A DNA stretch of 34,873 bases, taken from NCBI GenBank assembly GCA_910584995.1, contig CAJUDW010000026.1, forward strand, positions 1 through 34,873, read 5' to 3'. The position numbers were made by a program, and so were the translations under genes. Numbering within the stretch: the stretch's first letter is position 1; every line of letters begins with the position of its first letter. This document shows positions 1 through 8,584 of the stretch, in pieces. This DNA is from an uncultured Oscillibacter sp. (GTDB taxonomy: Bacteria; Bacillota; Clostridia; Oscillospirales; Oscillospiraceae). The notes under the pieces were generated by a model. The model did no database searches and had not been told where the DNA came from. It was given only the letters and a program-made list of their open reading frames with translations.

Positions 1-1181
<1,181 letters not shown>

Positions 1182-1195
1182 TCTTTCCCTTTCTT

Positions 1196-1230
1196 AAAAA
1201 TGGGCCGCCCATACGGGCGGCCCATTTTTT
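1196..1230. terminator. Bidirectional intrinsic terminator between tuf and DUF4830 gene
   Basis: The perfect 10-bp stem TGGGCCGCCC / GGGCGGCCCA (1201-1210 with 1215-1224, loop ATAC) is flanked by A5 on the left and T6 on the right. It can therefore end transcription from tuf on the + strand and from the minus-strand gene at 1272-1745. A second 9-bp hairpin (GCCCGCCGG / CCGGCGGGC, 1234-1254) sits between it and the end of the minus-strand gene. Confidence 0.93.
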
Positions 1231-1271
1231 AATGCCCGCCGGATTCCGGCGGGCTCCTCTTTTGCAGTCCG

Positions 1272-1745
1272 TCACGTCCCCTCTTCCGGAAACGCCAGCG
1301 CCGACTGAAACCCGTCTGCCCCCGGGCAGAGGATATCCCCTGCGGCAGGCAGTTCCTCACAGACGTACAAATTGGCCTGCACCCCCAGAGGCCGCCCCGG
1401 ATAGTTGGTCACGGCGTAGGTATACCGGGAGACCTGCTTTCCCCGGCAGTTGTTCAGGTCAAACCCCTGGGTCAGCTGCAATTTGTTGTAGGCCAGATAG
1501 GGCTCTGTCATCTCCTCCGGCAGCAGGAACTGCAAAGTCTCCAGGGGTTCCGGCTCCACCTCCCAGCCAAAGGACCGGAGATAGGCCACCCGCTCCTCGT
1601 TCGTAGCAGTCCGGGGTAGATCCGGGGCCGTCTCCTTGTCCCGGCGTCCGCCGAAGAGCAGGATCAGCATGACAGCGGCAACGGCCAGAACCAGCAGGGC
1701 GGTCAAGGCCTTTCTCTTGGAAAAACGGGCGGTACAGATAAACAT
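1272..1745 (-). CDS. DUF4830-type single-pass membrane protein
   Basis: A 157-residue protein of unknown function. Residues about 12-31 (ALTALLVLAVAAVMLILLF) form one hydrophobic segment after a basic N-terminus, with no lipobox cysteine, so it is probably a type II anchor with the rest outside the cell. The exposed part carries TNEERVAYLRSFGWEVEPEP and a later QGFDLNNCRGKQVSRYTY segment, which I recognise as the DUF4830 pattern of Clostridia. The ATG at 1745 is chosen because AGGAGGG lies 8 bases upstream; an in-frame ATG ten codons earlier has no ribosome site. It converges with tuf and shares its terminator. It is transcribed alone, divergently from the pseudouridine synthase at 1889. Confidence 0.75.
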   Translation of the reverse strand: MFICTARFSKRKALTALLVLAVAAVMLILLFGGRRDKETAPDLPRTATNEERVAYLRSFGWEVEPEPLETLQFLLPEEMTEPYLAYNKLQLTQGFDLNNCRGKQVSRYTYAVTNYPGRPLGVQANLYVCEELPAAGDILCPGADGFQSALAFPEEGT

Positions 1746-1770
1746 AATACATCCCTCCTGCTTGTTTCTA

Positions 1771-1799
1771 TTCATTTTTCCGCCGGAATATGATATAGT
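1771..1799 (+). promoter_or_regulatory. Possible extended -10 promoter for the pseudouridine synthase
   Basis: TATAGT at 1794-1799 is preceded by TG at 1791-1792, giving an extended -10. A weak -35 TTCATT lies at 1771-1776 with a 17-base spacer. The predicted leader (about 1806-1888) can fold into two GC-rich hairpins: GGGACGGC/GCCGTCCC (1813-1820 with 1831-1838) and GCGCCGC/GCGGCGC (1854-1860 with 1866-1872). The second ends just before the ribosome site. Confidence 0.4.
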
Positions 1800-1888
1800 C
1801 AGAGAAGAACATGGGACGGCCCACCGGATAGCCGTCCCCGGAACGGTTTACAGGCGCCGCCTGAAGCGGCGCGGGAGGAGGGACAGCC

Positions 1889-2608
1889 ATGGAAAAGCAG
1901 CGGCTGGACAAATTGCTGGCCTCCACGGGCAAGTGGTCCCGGCGGGAGGCAAAAGATCTGATCCGCCAGGGCCGGGTACTGGCAGACGGCGTACCTGTCC
2001 GATCCGGCCAGGATAAGGCAGATCCGGAATCCGCTGTTATCAGCGTGAACGGCGAACCGCTGGGCTACCGGCGCTATACCTGGGTGATGCTGAACAAACC
2101 GGCGGGATATCTCTCCGCCACGGAGGACGGCCGCGGCCCCACCGTCCTGGATCTGCTACCGCCGGAACTCCAGCGGCAGGGCCTCTTCCCCGTGGGACGG
2201 CTGGACAAGGACACGGAGGGCCTTCTGCTGCTGACCAATGAAGGCGGGCTGGCCCACGCGCTGCTCTCCCCTAAGCATCATGTGGACAAGGTGTATTTCA
2301 CCCGGGTAGACGGACGGTTGACGGAGGCCGATCGGGCCGCTTTCGCCGCAGGCATGACCCTGGATGACGGCCTCCGCTGCCTGCCCGCAGGGCTGGAGAT
2401 TCTGACGGCAGGGGAGGAAAGCCGGGCCCTGGTAACCCTCCGGGAGGGGAAATTCCACCAGGTGAAGCGGATGCTGGGGCAGCTGGGAAAGCCTGTAAAG
2501 TACCTGGAACGGGTAAAAATGGGAAATCTGGAACTGGATCCGGGATTAGAGCGGGGGTCTTATCGCATTTTAACAGAAGAAGAACTTGAAAAACTGAGGA
2601 CATTTTGA
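1889..2608 (+). CDS. rsuA: RsuA-type rRNA pseudouridine synthase
   Basis: A 239-residue enzyme that isomerises a uridine in ribosomal RNA. An N-terminal S4 RNA-binding domain (about residues 4-50, RLDKLLASTGKWSRREAKDL) is followed by the RsuA/RluB/E/F catalytic domain. GRLDKDTEGLLLLTNEGGLA holds the catalytic aspartate (Asp106), and EGKFHQVKRML is the conserved C-terminal segment. The LLSPKHHVDKVY context favours the RsuA branch (16S U516), but RluB-like specificity cannot be excluded from sequence alone. The ATG at 1889 has GGAGGAGGG in front. No clear terminator follows; a 7-bp hairpin GTGAAGA/TCTTCAC (2613-2637) lies just after the stop without an adjoining T-run. Confidence 0.9.
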   Translation: MEKQRLDKLLASTGKWSRREAKDLIRQGRVLADGVPVRSGQDKADPESAVISVNGEPLGYRRYTWVMLNKPAGYLSATEDGRGPTVLDLLPPELQRQGLFPVGRLDKDTEGLLLLTNEGGLAHALLSPKHHVDKVYFTRVDGRLTEADRAAFAAGMTLDDGLRCLPAGLEILTAGEESRALVTLREGKFHQVKRMLGQLGKPVKYLERVKMGNLELDPGLERGSYRILTEEELEKLRTF

Positions 2609-2679
2609 CATTGTGAAGAAAAATATCAAATCTTCACCAAAAAGAAGAGAGTTTTTTTGTTGAAAAAAGAAAAAACATC

Positions 2680-2708
2680 TTGCAATTTGACGGATATGCC
2701 GTTATAAT
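2680..2708 (+). promoter_or_regulatory. Sigma-A promoter for the PucR-type regulator
   Basis: TTGCAA (2680-2685), a 17-base spacer and a perfect TATAAT (2703-2708) lie 57 bases before the regulator's ATG. The promoter is embedded in an A/T-rich stretch (2640-2680) unlike the flanking coding DNA, and such upstream A-tracts often raise promoter strength. The same TTGCAA-17-TATAAT arrangement recurs upstream of ftsE. Confidence 0.85.
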
Positions 2709-2764
2709 AAATTCTATCGGCAGATTGTACAAAGATTTACGGGATTTAGGTGAGGAGGACGGCC

Positions 2765-3856
2765 ATGTCTGGGAGAGTTTTTCAAAACGTGGTTCTGCAA
2801 TTAAAGGAGAATACCGACCGTACCATCGGTGTCATTGACGCGGAGGGCGTTGTGATTGCGTGCAGCGAACTCTCCATGATCGGCCAGCGATGGGCGGAGC
2901 ATGTCCCCGCGGTAAACGGCGCTGCCGGAGCCATGGTCTCTTCCGACGGAAAGACCTTCAAGGCCCTGAACGGCTGGAACACCCAATTTGATTACGCCGT
3001 CTTCTGCTTCGGCGACAACGAGGTCAGCCGGACGGTATGCGCCATGGCGACCGTGGCGCTGAATTCCGCCAGATCTTACTACGAGGAAAAGCATGACCGG
3101 GGATCCTTTGTCAAGGACATTATCTCTGACAATATCATGCTGGGCGACATTTACATGCGGGCCAAAGAACTCCGGGTAACGGCGGATGTTTCCCGGGGGG
3201 TCTTTGTGGTCCGCGCCCTGAAGAAGGGGGAATCCGTCCCAACAGACGTGATCCAGTCCATGTTCCCAGACCGCCAGAACGACTTTGTCCTCAGCGTAGG
3301 CGAAGGCGACGTGGTCCTCATCCGCCAGATGCCCGAGGGGGCTGGGGTCAAAGAACTGAACAAGATTGCCGCCGCCATTGAGGAAAGCCTCCGCTCCGGC
3401 ACCGCCAACACCGTGGTGGTCGGTATCGGCACCATCGCCACCCATCTGCGGGATCTGGCCAAAAGCTACAAGGAGGCCCAGATCGCTATTGAGGTGGGCA
3501 AGGTCTTTGACACCGAAAAATACGTCATCAACTATGAAAACCTGGGTATCGGACGGCTGATCTACCAGCTGCCCACCACCCTCTGCGAGATGTTCCTCCA
3601 GGAGGTTTTCAAGAAGAACCCCATTGACGCCCTGGATAAGGAAACCCTTTTCACCATTCACAAGTTCTTCGAAAACAACCTGAATGTCTCCGAGACCGCC
3701 CGGAAGCTTTTTGTCCACCGGAACACCCTGGTTTACCGGCTGGAGAAGATCAAAAAGCTGACAGGCCTGGATCTCCGGGAATTTGACGACGCCATCACCT
3801 TCAAAGTGGCCCTGATGGTCAAGAAGTATCTGACCTCCCGGGGGATCGACTCCTAA
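2765..3856 (+). CDS. PucR/CdaR-family transcriptional regulator
   Basis: A 363-residue cytoplasmic regulator. The N-terminal third is a probable ligand-sensing module with DRTIGVIDAEGVVIACSELS, as in sugar-diacid (CdaR-like) regulators. The middle has the degenerate GGDEF-like pattern of this family (VVVGIGTIATHLRDLAKSYK, about residues 215-240). The C-terminus is the PucR-type helix-turn-helix, with NLNVSETARKLFVHRNTLVY and then LEKIKKLTGLDLREFDDA. Family members usually activate genes for catabolism of purines, sugar diacids or amino acids; no such target lies beside it, so the ligand is unknown. The ATG at 2765 has AGGAGG 6 bases upstream; the GTG at 2750 overlaps that site and is less likely. 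It is monocistronic, with its own promoter and terminator. Confidence 0.85.
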   Translation: MSGRVFQNVVLQLKENTDRTIGVIDAEGVVIACSELSMIGQRWAEHVPAVNGAAGAMVSSDGKTFKALNGWNTQFDYAVFCFGDNEVSRTVCAMATVALNSARSYYEEKHDRGSFVKDIISDNIMLGDIYMRAKELRVTADVSRGVFVVRALKKGESVPTDVIQSMFPDRQNDFVLSVGEGDVVLIRQMPEGAGVKELNKIAAAIEESLRSGTANTVVVGIGTIATHLRDLAKSYKEAQIAIEVGKVFDTEKYVINYENLGIGRLIYQLPTTLCEMFLQEVFKKNPIDALDKETLFTIHKFFENNLNVSETARKLFVHRNTLVYRLEKIKKLTGLDLREFDDAITFKVALMVKKYLTSRGIDS

Positions 3857-3887
3857 CCTTTCAAAAAGCGGCTTTGCCGCCCACAGG

Positions 3888-3920
3888 GACTGTCTGCCTT
3901 GGCAGGCAGTCTTTTGTTTT
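3888..3920 (+). terminator. Intrinsic terminator of the PucR-type gene
   Basis: An 11-bp stem GACTGTCTGCC / GGCAGGCAGTC (3888-3898 with 3901-3911, one G-U pair, loop TT) is followed by TTTTGTTTT. It lies 31 bases after the stop codon. Confidence 0.88.
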
Positions 3921-4215
3921 CTCCCCCGGCCGGGAGCATTTTGCGGCGGCGCAGCCGCCAAAGGCAGAAAGGGTAACCGCTATCTTCCAAATCCGCCTGA
4001 TTTTTCCTTTTTCCCGTGGTACAATAGGCCTGCCGAAGCCAGCTGTGCGCCTAGAAGTAGTTTTCCCGCCGATGAAACATTTTCCGCCTTTCCAGCGTTT
4101 TAGAGGCGAGACCTGCTTCCGGCCGCAGAAATATGCAGAAAACACAGTTGGGCTATGGGCTATGTTTGAAAAGCAGCGGAATAAAAAGGAAAAACGGGAA
4201 AATCACAAAGTGTCC
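3921..4215 (+). other. Non-coding leader region before ftsE
   Basis: No gene is convincing here. A frame runs open through the stretch into ftsE, but its predicted peptide does not resemble FtsE and has no ribosome site. A hairpin GGCGGC-GCA-GCCGCC lies near 3944-3958. TGGTACAAT at 4017-4025 is an extended -10 with a weak -35 (CTGATT, 3997-4002), so a second, distal ftsEX promoter or a short untranslated RNA of about 180 bases is possible. Confidence 0.35.
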
Positions 4216-4244
4216 TTGCAATGGGTCGAAAATCCGTATATAAT
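4216..4244 (+). promoter_or_regulatory. Sigma-A promoter of the ftsEX-M23 operon
   Basis: TTGCAA (4216-4221), a 17-base spacer and a perfect TATAAT (4239-4244) lie 62 bases before the ftsE start. Confidence 0.87.
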
Positions 4245-4305
4245 GGGATCTGTTAAAATGTTATGTCAATCTATCAGCCCATATGCCCATAAGCGAGGTG
4301 CCTCT

Positions 4306-4998
4306 ATGATCCGCCTGAAAAACGTGGAAATGGAATACGACAACGGGACCAAGGCCATCCGGGGAATCACGCTCTCCATCGACGACGGGGAGTTTGTTTT
4401 TCTGGTGGGGCCCTCCGGCTCCGGCAAGTCCACCATCATTAAGCTTCTGACCGGCGAGGTGGAGCCGTCCGCCGGACGGATTATGATCAACGGCTTCTCT
4501 GTCAGCAACATCTCCGGACGGCAGATCCCCCTGATGCGCCGCACCCTGGGCGTCATCTTCCAGGACTTCCGGCTCATCGATCAAAAAACCGTGTACGAAA
4601 ACCTGGAGTTTGTCATGCGGGCCGTAGGGGCCTCCCCCAAGGCCATCCGGGAGCGGATTTCCTATGTGCTGGATCTGGTCGGCCTCCAGCGGAAGGCCAA
4701 AAGCTATCCCACGGAACTCTCCGGCGGCGAACAGCAGCGGGTGGCTATTGCCAGGGCCCTGGTGAACAACCCCAATACCATCATCGCCGACGAGCCCACC
4801 GGAAACCTGGATCCGGACCGCTCCCTGGAACTCATGAGCCTGCTGGTGAAAATCAACCAGCTGGGCACCACCGTGGTGGTGGTGACCCACGAAAAGGATC
4901 TGGTGAACCGCTTCGGCAAGCGGGTGATTACCATTGAGAGCGGCCACGTGGTGAACGACAGCGTGGGCCGCTATGTGGGAGGACATATTCATGGGTAA
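4306..4998 (+). CDS. ftsE: FtsE, cell-division ABC ATPase
   Basis: A 230-residue cytoplasmic ATPase that pairs with FtsX to signal across the membrane and switch on peptidoglycan hydrolases at the septum. Walker A GPSGSGKS is at residues 35-42. The family-typical VIFQDFRLIDQKTVYENLEF follows, then signature LSGGEQQRV, Walker B IIADEPTGNLD and the switch histidine in VVVVTHEKDLV. The length matches FtsE (about 225-230). The ATG at 4306 is chosen because the FtsE core begins at once (MIRLKNVEMEY); the ribosome site GAGG (4295-4298) is modest. The stop overlaps the ftsX start by 8 bases, implying translational coupling. Confidence 0.95.
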   Translation: MIRLKNVEMEYDNGTKAIRGITLSIDDGEFVFLVGPSGSGKSTIIKLLTGEVEPSAGRIMINGFSVSNISGRQIPLMRRTLGVIFQDFRLIDQKTVYENLEFVMRAVGASPKAIRERISYVLDLVGLQRKAKSYPTELSGGEQQRVAIARALVNNPNTIIADEPTGNLDPDRSLELMSLLVKINQLGTTVVVVTHEKDLVNRFGKRVITIESGHVVNDSVGRYVGGHIHG

Positions 4999-5878
4999 GC
5001 ACAATTTCGGATATTTCCTCCACGAGGGCGTGTCCAACATGTTCAGCCACGGATTCATGTCCTTTGCCGCTATTGGCATTACGGTGGCCTGCCTGCTGAT
5101 TATGGGAACGTTCACCCTGGTGGCTGTCAACGCTAACGGGATGCTGCGGGATCTGGAACAGGAAAACGAGATTGTCGCCTATGTGGACGACAGCTATTCC
5201 ACCGCCGAGGCCAGAAGCCTCCAGGTCAAGCTGGCATCCCTGCCCAACGTGGCCTCCGCCGATTTCATCACGCGGCAGGCCGCCATGCGGGCTTTTTCGG
5301 AAAAATACGCCGACGAGGCCCTGTTTCAGGACCTGGATCCGGAGATCCTGCGGGATCGGTATTCCATTAAAATCCAGGATTTGGAGCTCCTGGCAGATAC
5401 CGCCAAGGCGGTGAAGGAGATAGAGGGTATTGACGACGTGAACGCCTACGAGGAGATTGCCGGCGGCTTTATCACCGTGCGGAATATCGCCTCTGTGGTG
5501 TGTATCGCCCTGATCGCCATTCTCTTCATCGTCTCCGTGTTTATCATTTCCAACACCATCAAGCTTACTACCTTCGACCGGCGGGAGGAGATTGCCATTA
5601 TGCGGATGGTGGGCGCCACCAACGCTTTCATCCGCTGGCCCTTCGTCTATGAGGGGTTCCTGCTGGGCATCCTCAGTTCGGCCCTGGCCTTTTTCATGCA
5701 GTGGGGGCTGTACGAGGCCGTATCCCAGGGGGTAAGCAGCAACGATACCCTGCAGCTGATTCAAATTATCCCCTTCCAGCTGCTGTGGCCCGCCGTGGCA
5801 ATTATCTTCGCCATAGCCGGGATCATTATTGGCGTAGGCGGCAGCCTCTCTGCCATCCGGAAGTTCCTGCAAGTGTAA
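4991..5878 (+). CDS. ftsX: FtsX, cell-division ABC-like membrane protein
   Basis: A 295-residue membrane partner of FtsE. One membrane segment lies near residues 22-44 (MSFAAIGITVACLLIMGTF). It is followed by an extracellular domain (about 50-165, NEIVAYVDDSYSTAEARSLQ) that in relatives contacts the hydrolase. Three C-terminal membrane helices carry the FtsX/MacB-type signature TTFDRREEIAIMRMVGATNA. The ATG at 4991 has GGGAGGA 7 bases upstream inside the ftsE end. The M23 peptidase starts 10 bases after the stop, so the ATPase, the transducer and a likely output hydrolase are made from one message. Confidence 0.95.
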   Translation: MGKHNFGYFLHEGVSNMFSHGFMSFAAIGITVACLLIMGTFTLVAVNANGMLRDLEQENEIVAYVDDSYSTAEARSLQVKLASLPNVASADFITRQAAMRAFSEKYADEALFQDLDPEILRDRYSIKIQDLELLADTAKAVKEIEGIDDVNAYEEIAGGFITVRNIASVVCIALIAILFIVSVFIISNTIKLTTFDRREEIAIMRMVGATNAFIRWPFVYEGFLLGILSSALAFFMQWGLYEAVSQGVSSNDTLQLIQIIPFQLLWPAVAIIFAIAGIIIGVGGSLSAIRKFLQV

Positions 5879-5888
5879 GGAGGGCGGC

Positions 5889-7145
5889 ATGAAAGGAAAG
5901 CAACGCATAAACCGGCTGCTCCGCGCCCTGTTCTGCCTGGCGCTGGCCCTGTCGCTGACCGCCGTGGATGTGGCCCCGGCGGCTGCCCTGGTGAGCCAGG
6001 CGGATATCGACGCCCTGAAGGGCGACGCGGGAGACCTGAAGAACAAGCGCAAGGAACTGGAGTCCAAACTGGACAAGCTGGCCAAGGACAAGAGCACCGC
6101 CATGCAGCGCAAGGCCCTGCTGGACGACCAGATCGCCAATACGTCCGCCCAGATTGACAATGTGGAGCGGCAGATTGAAAATTACAACCTCCTGATCCAG
6201 CAGCAGGAAGAGGCCCTGGCCGACGCGGAGAAGCGGGAAGAGGCCCAGTATGCCCTGTTCTGCAAGCGGGTGCGGGCCATGGAGGAACAGGGTACCGTGT
6301 CCTACTGGTCCGTCCTCTTCAAGGCGGACAGTTTCACCGACCTCCTCTCCCGGCTGGATTTCGTGGGGGAGGTCATGGATTACGATGAGCGGGTCATGCA
6401 GGATCTGCGGGATCTCCAGACGGAGATTGCAGAGGCCAAGGCCGCCCTGGAGGCCAGCCGTGCCGAGTCTGAAGAGGCGAAGGCAGATCTGGAAACCAAG
6501 AAGAAGGAACTTGACGCCCAGCGTAAGGAGGCTAACCGGGTCATCCAGGAGTTGACCGACGCGGAGAACGAGACGGAGGCCGTCCTGGACGAAACCGAGG
6601 AGGAAGCTGACAGAATCCAGGAGGAGATCCAGCGCCTCAGCCGGGAATTGGCCGCCCAGCAGGCGGCCCAGGGCAACGCAGGCGTGTCCAATCCCGGCGG
6701 GTACATCTGGCCGGTGAACAGCCGCTATATCACCTCCACCGTAGGCGGCCGCTCCTCCCCCGGCGGTATCGGCAGCACCAACCACCGGGGTACCGACATT
6801 GGACGGGTGGGCTTTACCAGTTCCATCTACGCCGCCAAGGACGGCACCGTCATCAAGTCGGAACGATCCGGCTCCTACGGGGAGTACGTGGTCATCGCCC
6901 ACAGCGGCAGCGGCAACACCACCTTGTACGCCCACATGTCCAAGCGGATCGCCCAGGTGGGCCAGCATGTGAAGCAGGGGGATGTCATCGGCATTACCGG
7001 CTCCACCGGCAACTCCACCGGGCCCCACCTCCACTTTGAGGTGGTGGAAAACGGCAGCCGGGTCAATCCCCTGAGCCACGGGGCGGAACCGAAAAAGGGT
7101 TATCTCTCTGGGTATACCCTGGCCGGCGACGCTGTCGGCCATTAA
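5889..7145 (+). CDS. PcsB/EnvC-like coiled-coil M23 peptidoglycan hydrolase
   Basis: A 418-residue secreted protein. Residues 1 to about 34 are a signal peptide (basic start, LLRALFCLALALSLTAVDVA, then AAA). About 38-260 is a long charged coiled coil (KNKRKELESKLDKLAKDK and similar). Residues about 275-395 form a LytM/M23 domain with the zinc ligands intact: HRGTD (His299, Asp303) and HLHFEV (His380/His382). This is the architecture of EnvC and PcsB, the hydrolases or activators controlled by FtsEX through their coiled coil. Because the zinc residues are kept, it is probably a true endopeptidase rather than a degenerate activator like EnvC (inference). The ribosome site AGGAGGG overlaps the ftsX stop. 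The C-terminus extends about 20 residues beyond the usual NPL end of the domain. Confidence 0.92.
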   Translation: MKGKQRINRLLRALFCLALALSLTAVDVAPAAALVSQADIDALKGDAGDLKNKRKELESKLDKLAKDKSTAMQRKALLDDQIANTSAQIDNVERQIENYNLLIQQQEEALADAEKREEAQYALFCKRVRAMEEQGTVSYWSVLFKADSFTDLLSRLDFVGEVMDYDERVMQDLRDLQTEIAEAKAALEASRAESEEAKADLETKKKELDAQRKEANRVIQELTDAENETEAVLDETEEEADRIQEEIQRLSRELAAQQAAQGNAGVSNPGGYIWPVNSRYITSTVGGRSSPGGIGSTNHRGTDIGRVGFTSSIYAAKDGTVIKSERSGSYGEYVVIAHSGSGNTTLYAHMSKRIAQVGQHVKQGDVIGITGSTGNSTGPHLHFEVVENGSRVNPLSHGAEPKKGYLSGYTLAGDAVGH

Positions 7146-7182
7146 GAGGCCGTCCCAACAGTCTTGAAAGCGCATATTTCCG

Positions 7183-7211
7183 CCTCCCGTCCCATACCAT
7201 GGGGCGGGAGG
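7183..7211 (+). promoter_or_regulatory. Hairpin covering the ribosome site of the next gene
   Basis: CCTCCCGTCCCAT (7183-7195) pairs with ATGGGGCGGGAGG (7199-7211) over 13 bp with one T-G pair and a 3-base loop. The right arm contains GGAGG (7207-7211), the Shine-Dalgarno sequence of the gene starting at 7220. The hairpin would hide that site. No T-run follows, so it is not a normal terminator for the M23 gene. Confidence 0.6.
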
Positions 7212-7219
7212 AATTATTT

Positions 7220-8005
7220 ATGTTTGGTTTGTTGGTATGGAAAACGCCCCAACAGGGGAAACGAGAAAAAACGGTAGTGCTTTCGGAGCGGAGCGTCCTG
7301 CGGGCCAGGTTCCTCCAGGGCGAGATTCTGCGGGGCCCCCGGACGCCGGAGGCCGTCTGGCGGAGGCGGGTCATCCAGGCGGCCAAAGGGCTGCGGAAAC
7401 GGGGTGTCACCCGGGTGGTGCCTCCGGCGGATTTGGAGGGCGGAATCAACTGGGAAAAATACGGGCTGCGGCCGGTGTCAACCCTGCCTCTCCGGCGGCG
7501 GCTGGCGGCAGACTGGACCGGGACGCTGCTCGCCGCCCAGGGACTCTCCCAGGCGGGGGCGAAAATCGCCCTCTCCGCAGCCCAGATGACCGGGGAACTG
7601 GTGCGGACGGTGACGGAACTGTCCCTCCGTTACCGCTACGTTCTGCTGGACGTCCCCTACGGCGGGGAGGAACTCTGCCGCCAGCTGCGGAGGGAATACG
7701 GCGTCTCCCTGCTGCTGGGGCCGGACAGGGAGCAGATGGAATCTGCCGGGGCCCTGGTGCTTTTCGACGCCAGAGCGGATCTCCGGCGGCGGAACCCGGT
7801 GGTGCTGCCCGTCTATGACGAAACGGCCCCCATGCCGCCGCTGTACCTGCCCCCGGCCCTGGAGGATCAGCTGCCGGAGGGGGCGGATCGGGGCAGGCTT
7901 CTGGCGGCGCTGCTGGAAATCGGGGCCCTGCGGCCCGGTCAGGCGGCCGTGGGGCAGCCAACTCTTGACATTCCGCCCTGCAAGCACTATAATACTACTT
8001 CATGA
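7220..8005 (+). CDS. Unknown protein of 261 residues
   Basis: I do not recognise this family. The product is arginine- and leucine-rich, with no signal peptide or clear membrane segment, so it is probably cytoplasmic. Its alternating beta/alpha pattern, with a core YRYVLLDVPYGGEELCRQLR followed by EYGVSLLLGPD, suggests a Rossmann-like alpha/beta fold, but no nucleotide-binding loop or metal motif is visible. Base composition matches its neighbours, so it looks native. The ATG at 7220 has GGAGG 8 bases upstream; that site lies in the arm of a 13-bp hairpin (7183-7211). The last 40 bases of the gene contain the greA promoter. It lies between a cell-wall operon and greA-lysS, and neither gives a clear clue to its role. 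Confidence 0.7.
   Translation: MFGLLVWKTPQQGKREKTVVLSERSVLRARFLQGEILRGPRTPEAVWRRRVIQAAKGLRKRGVTRVVPPADLEGGINWEKYGLRPVSTLPLRRRLAADWTGTLLAAQGLSQAGAKIALSAAQMTGELVRTVTELSLRYRYVLLDVPYGGEELCRQLRREYGVSLLLGPDREQMESAGALVLFDARADLRRRNPVVLPVYDETAPMPPLYLPPALEDQLPEGADRGRLLAALLEIGALRPGQAAVGQPTLDIPPCKHYNTTS
7965..7993 (+). promoter_or_regulatory. Full-consensus sigma-A promoter for greA-lysS
   Basis: TTGACA (7965-7970), a 17-base spacer and TATAAT (7988-7993) match the consensus at all twelve positions. The promoter lies inside the 3' end of the preceding gene. The leader to greA is about 95 bases and contains a short hairpin CGCC-GGAA-GGCG. Confidence 0.93.
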
Positions 8006-8095
8006 TAATATAGAATAGGTATGCGCAGGAAAGTGCGCGGACAGCCGGAACAGGACATTGAAAAACGCCGGAAGGCGCGGAAAGGAAGAACCCAC

Positions 8096-8569
8096 ATGGA
8101 AAAAGAATACAAAATGAGCGCAGCCCGCGCCCAGGAACTCCAGGAGGAACTGAATTATCTGAAGACCACCCGATCCGACGAGGTGGCCGAACAGATCAAG
8201 GTGGCCCGGGGGTTCGGTGACCTCAGCGAAAACAGCGAATACGACGAGGCCAAAAACGAACAGGGCAAGCTGTACTCGCGCATTGCCGAGTTAGAGGTCA
8301 TTTTGCAGCATGTGGTCATCGTGGATGAGAGCAACGCCCCCACGGACGTGGTCACCATCGGCTGCAAGGTCACGGTGGCAGACAGCGCAGGCAAGGAACT
8401 GCCCCCCTATTCCATTGTGGGCTCCCAGGAGGCGGATCCCATGCACGGCCTGATCTCCGAGGAATCCCCCTTTGGCAAGGCCCTCATCGGCGCCAAGGAG
8501 GGGCAGACCGTCACTGTGGAGGCCCCCAGCGGGCCCATCACTTACACGGTGCAGAAGATCGAGCGGTAA
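8096..8569 (+). CDS. greA: Transcript cleavage factor GreA
   Basis: A 157-residue factor that enters the RNA polymerase secondary channel and triggers cleavage of backtracked RNA. The N-terminal coiled coil carries the tip motif GDLSENSEYDEAKNEQ with the acidic pair Asp42/Glu45. The C-terminal FKBP-like domain ends GPITYTVQKIER. The length is normal for GreA. The ATG at 8096 (MEKEYKM) is preferred over the upstream GTG or ATG codons because the family core starts here and AAGGA precedes it. lysS follows after 15 bases in the same operon, a common arrangement in Firmicutes. Confidence 0.95.
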   Translation: MEKEYKMSAARAQELQEELNYLKTTRSDEVAEQIKVARGFGDLSENSEYDEAKNEQGKLYSRIAELEVILQHVVIVDESNAPTDVVTIGCKVTVADSAGKELPPYSIVGSQEADPMHGLISEESPFGKALIGAKEGQTVTVEAPSGPITYTVQKIER

Positions 8570-8584
8570 AGAGGGGAGACGGTT

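Noticed and set aside
2613..2637. Terminator after rsuA
   Set aside because: The 7-bp hairpin GTGAAGA/TCTTCAC lacks an adjoining T-run; the T7 lies 15 bases further on.
3874..4305. Long N-terminal extension of FtsE
   Set aside because: The frame is open back through the promoter and terminator region, but the peptide does not resemble FtsE and no ribosome site precedes it. The start at 4306 gives normal FtsE length.
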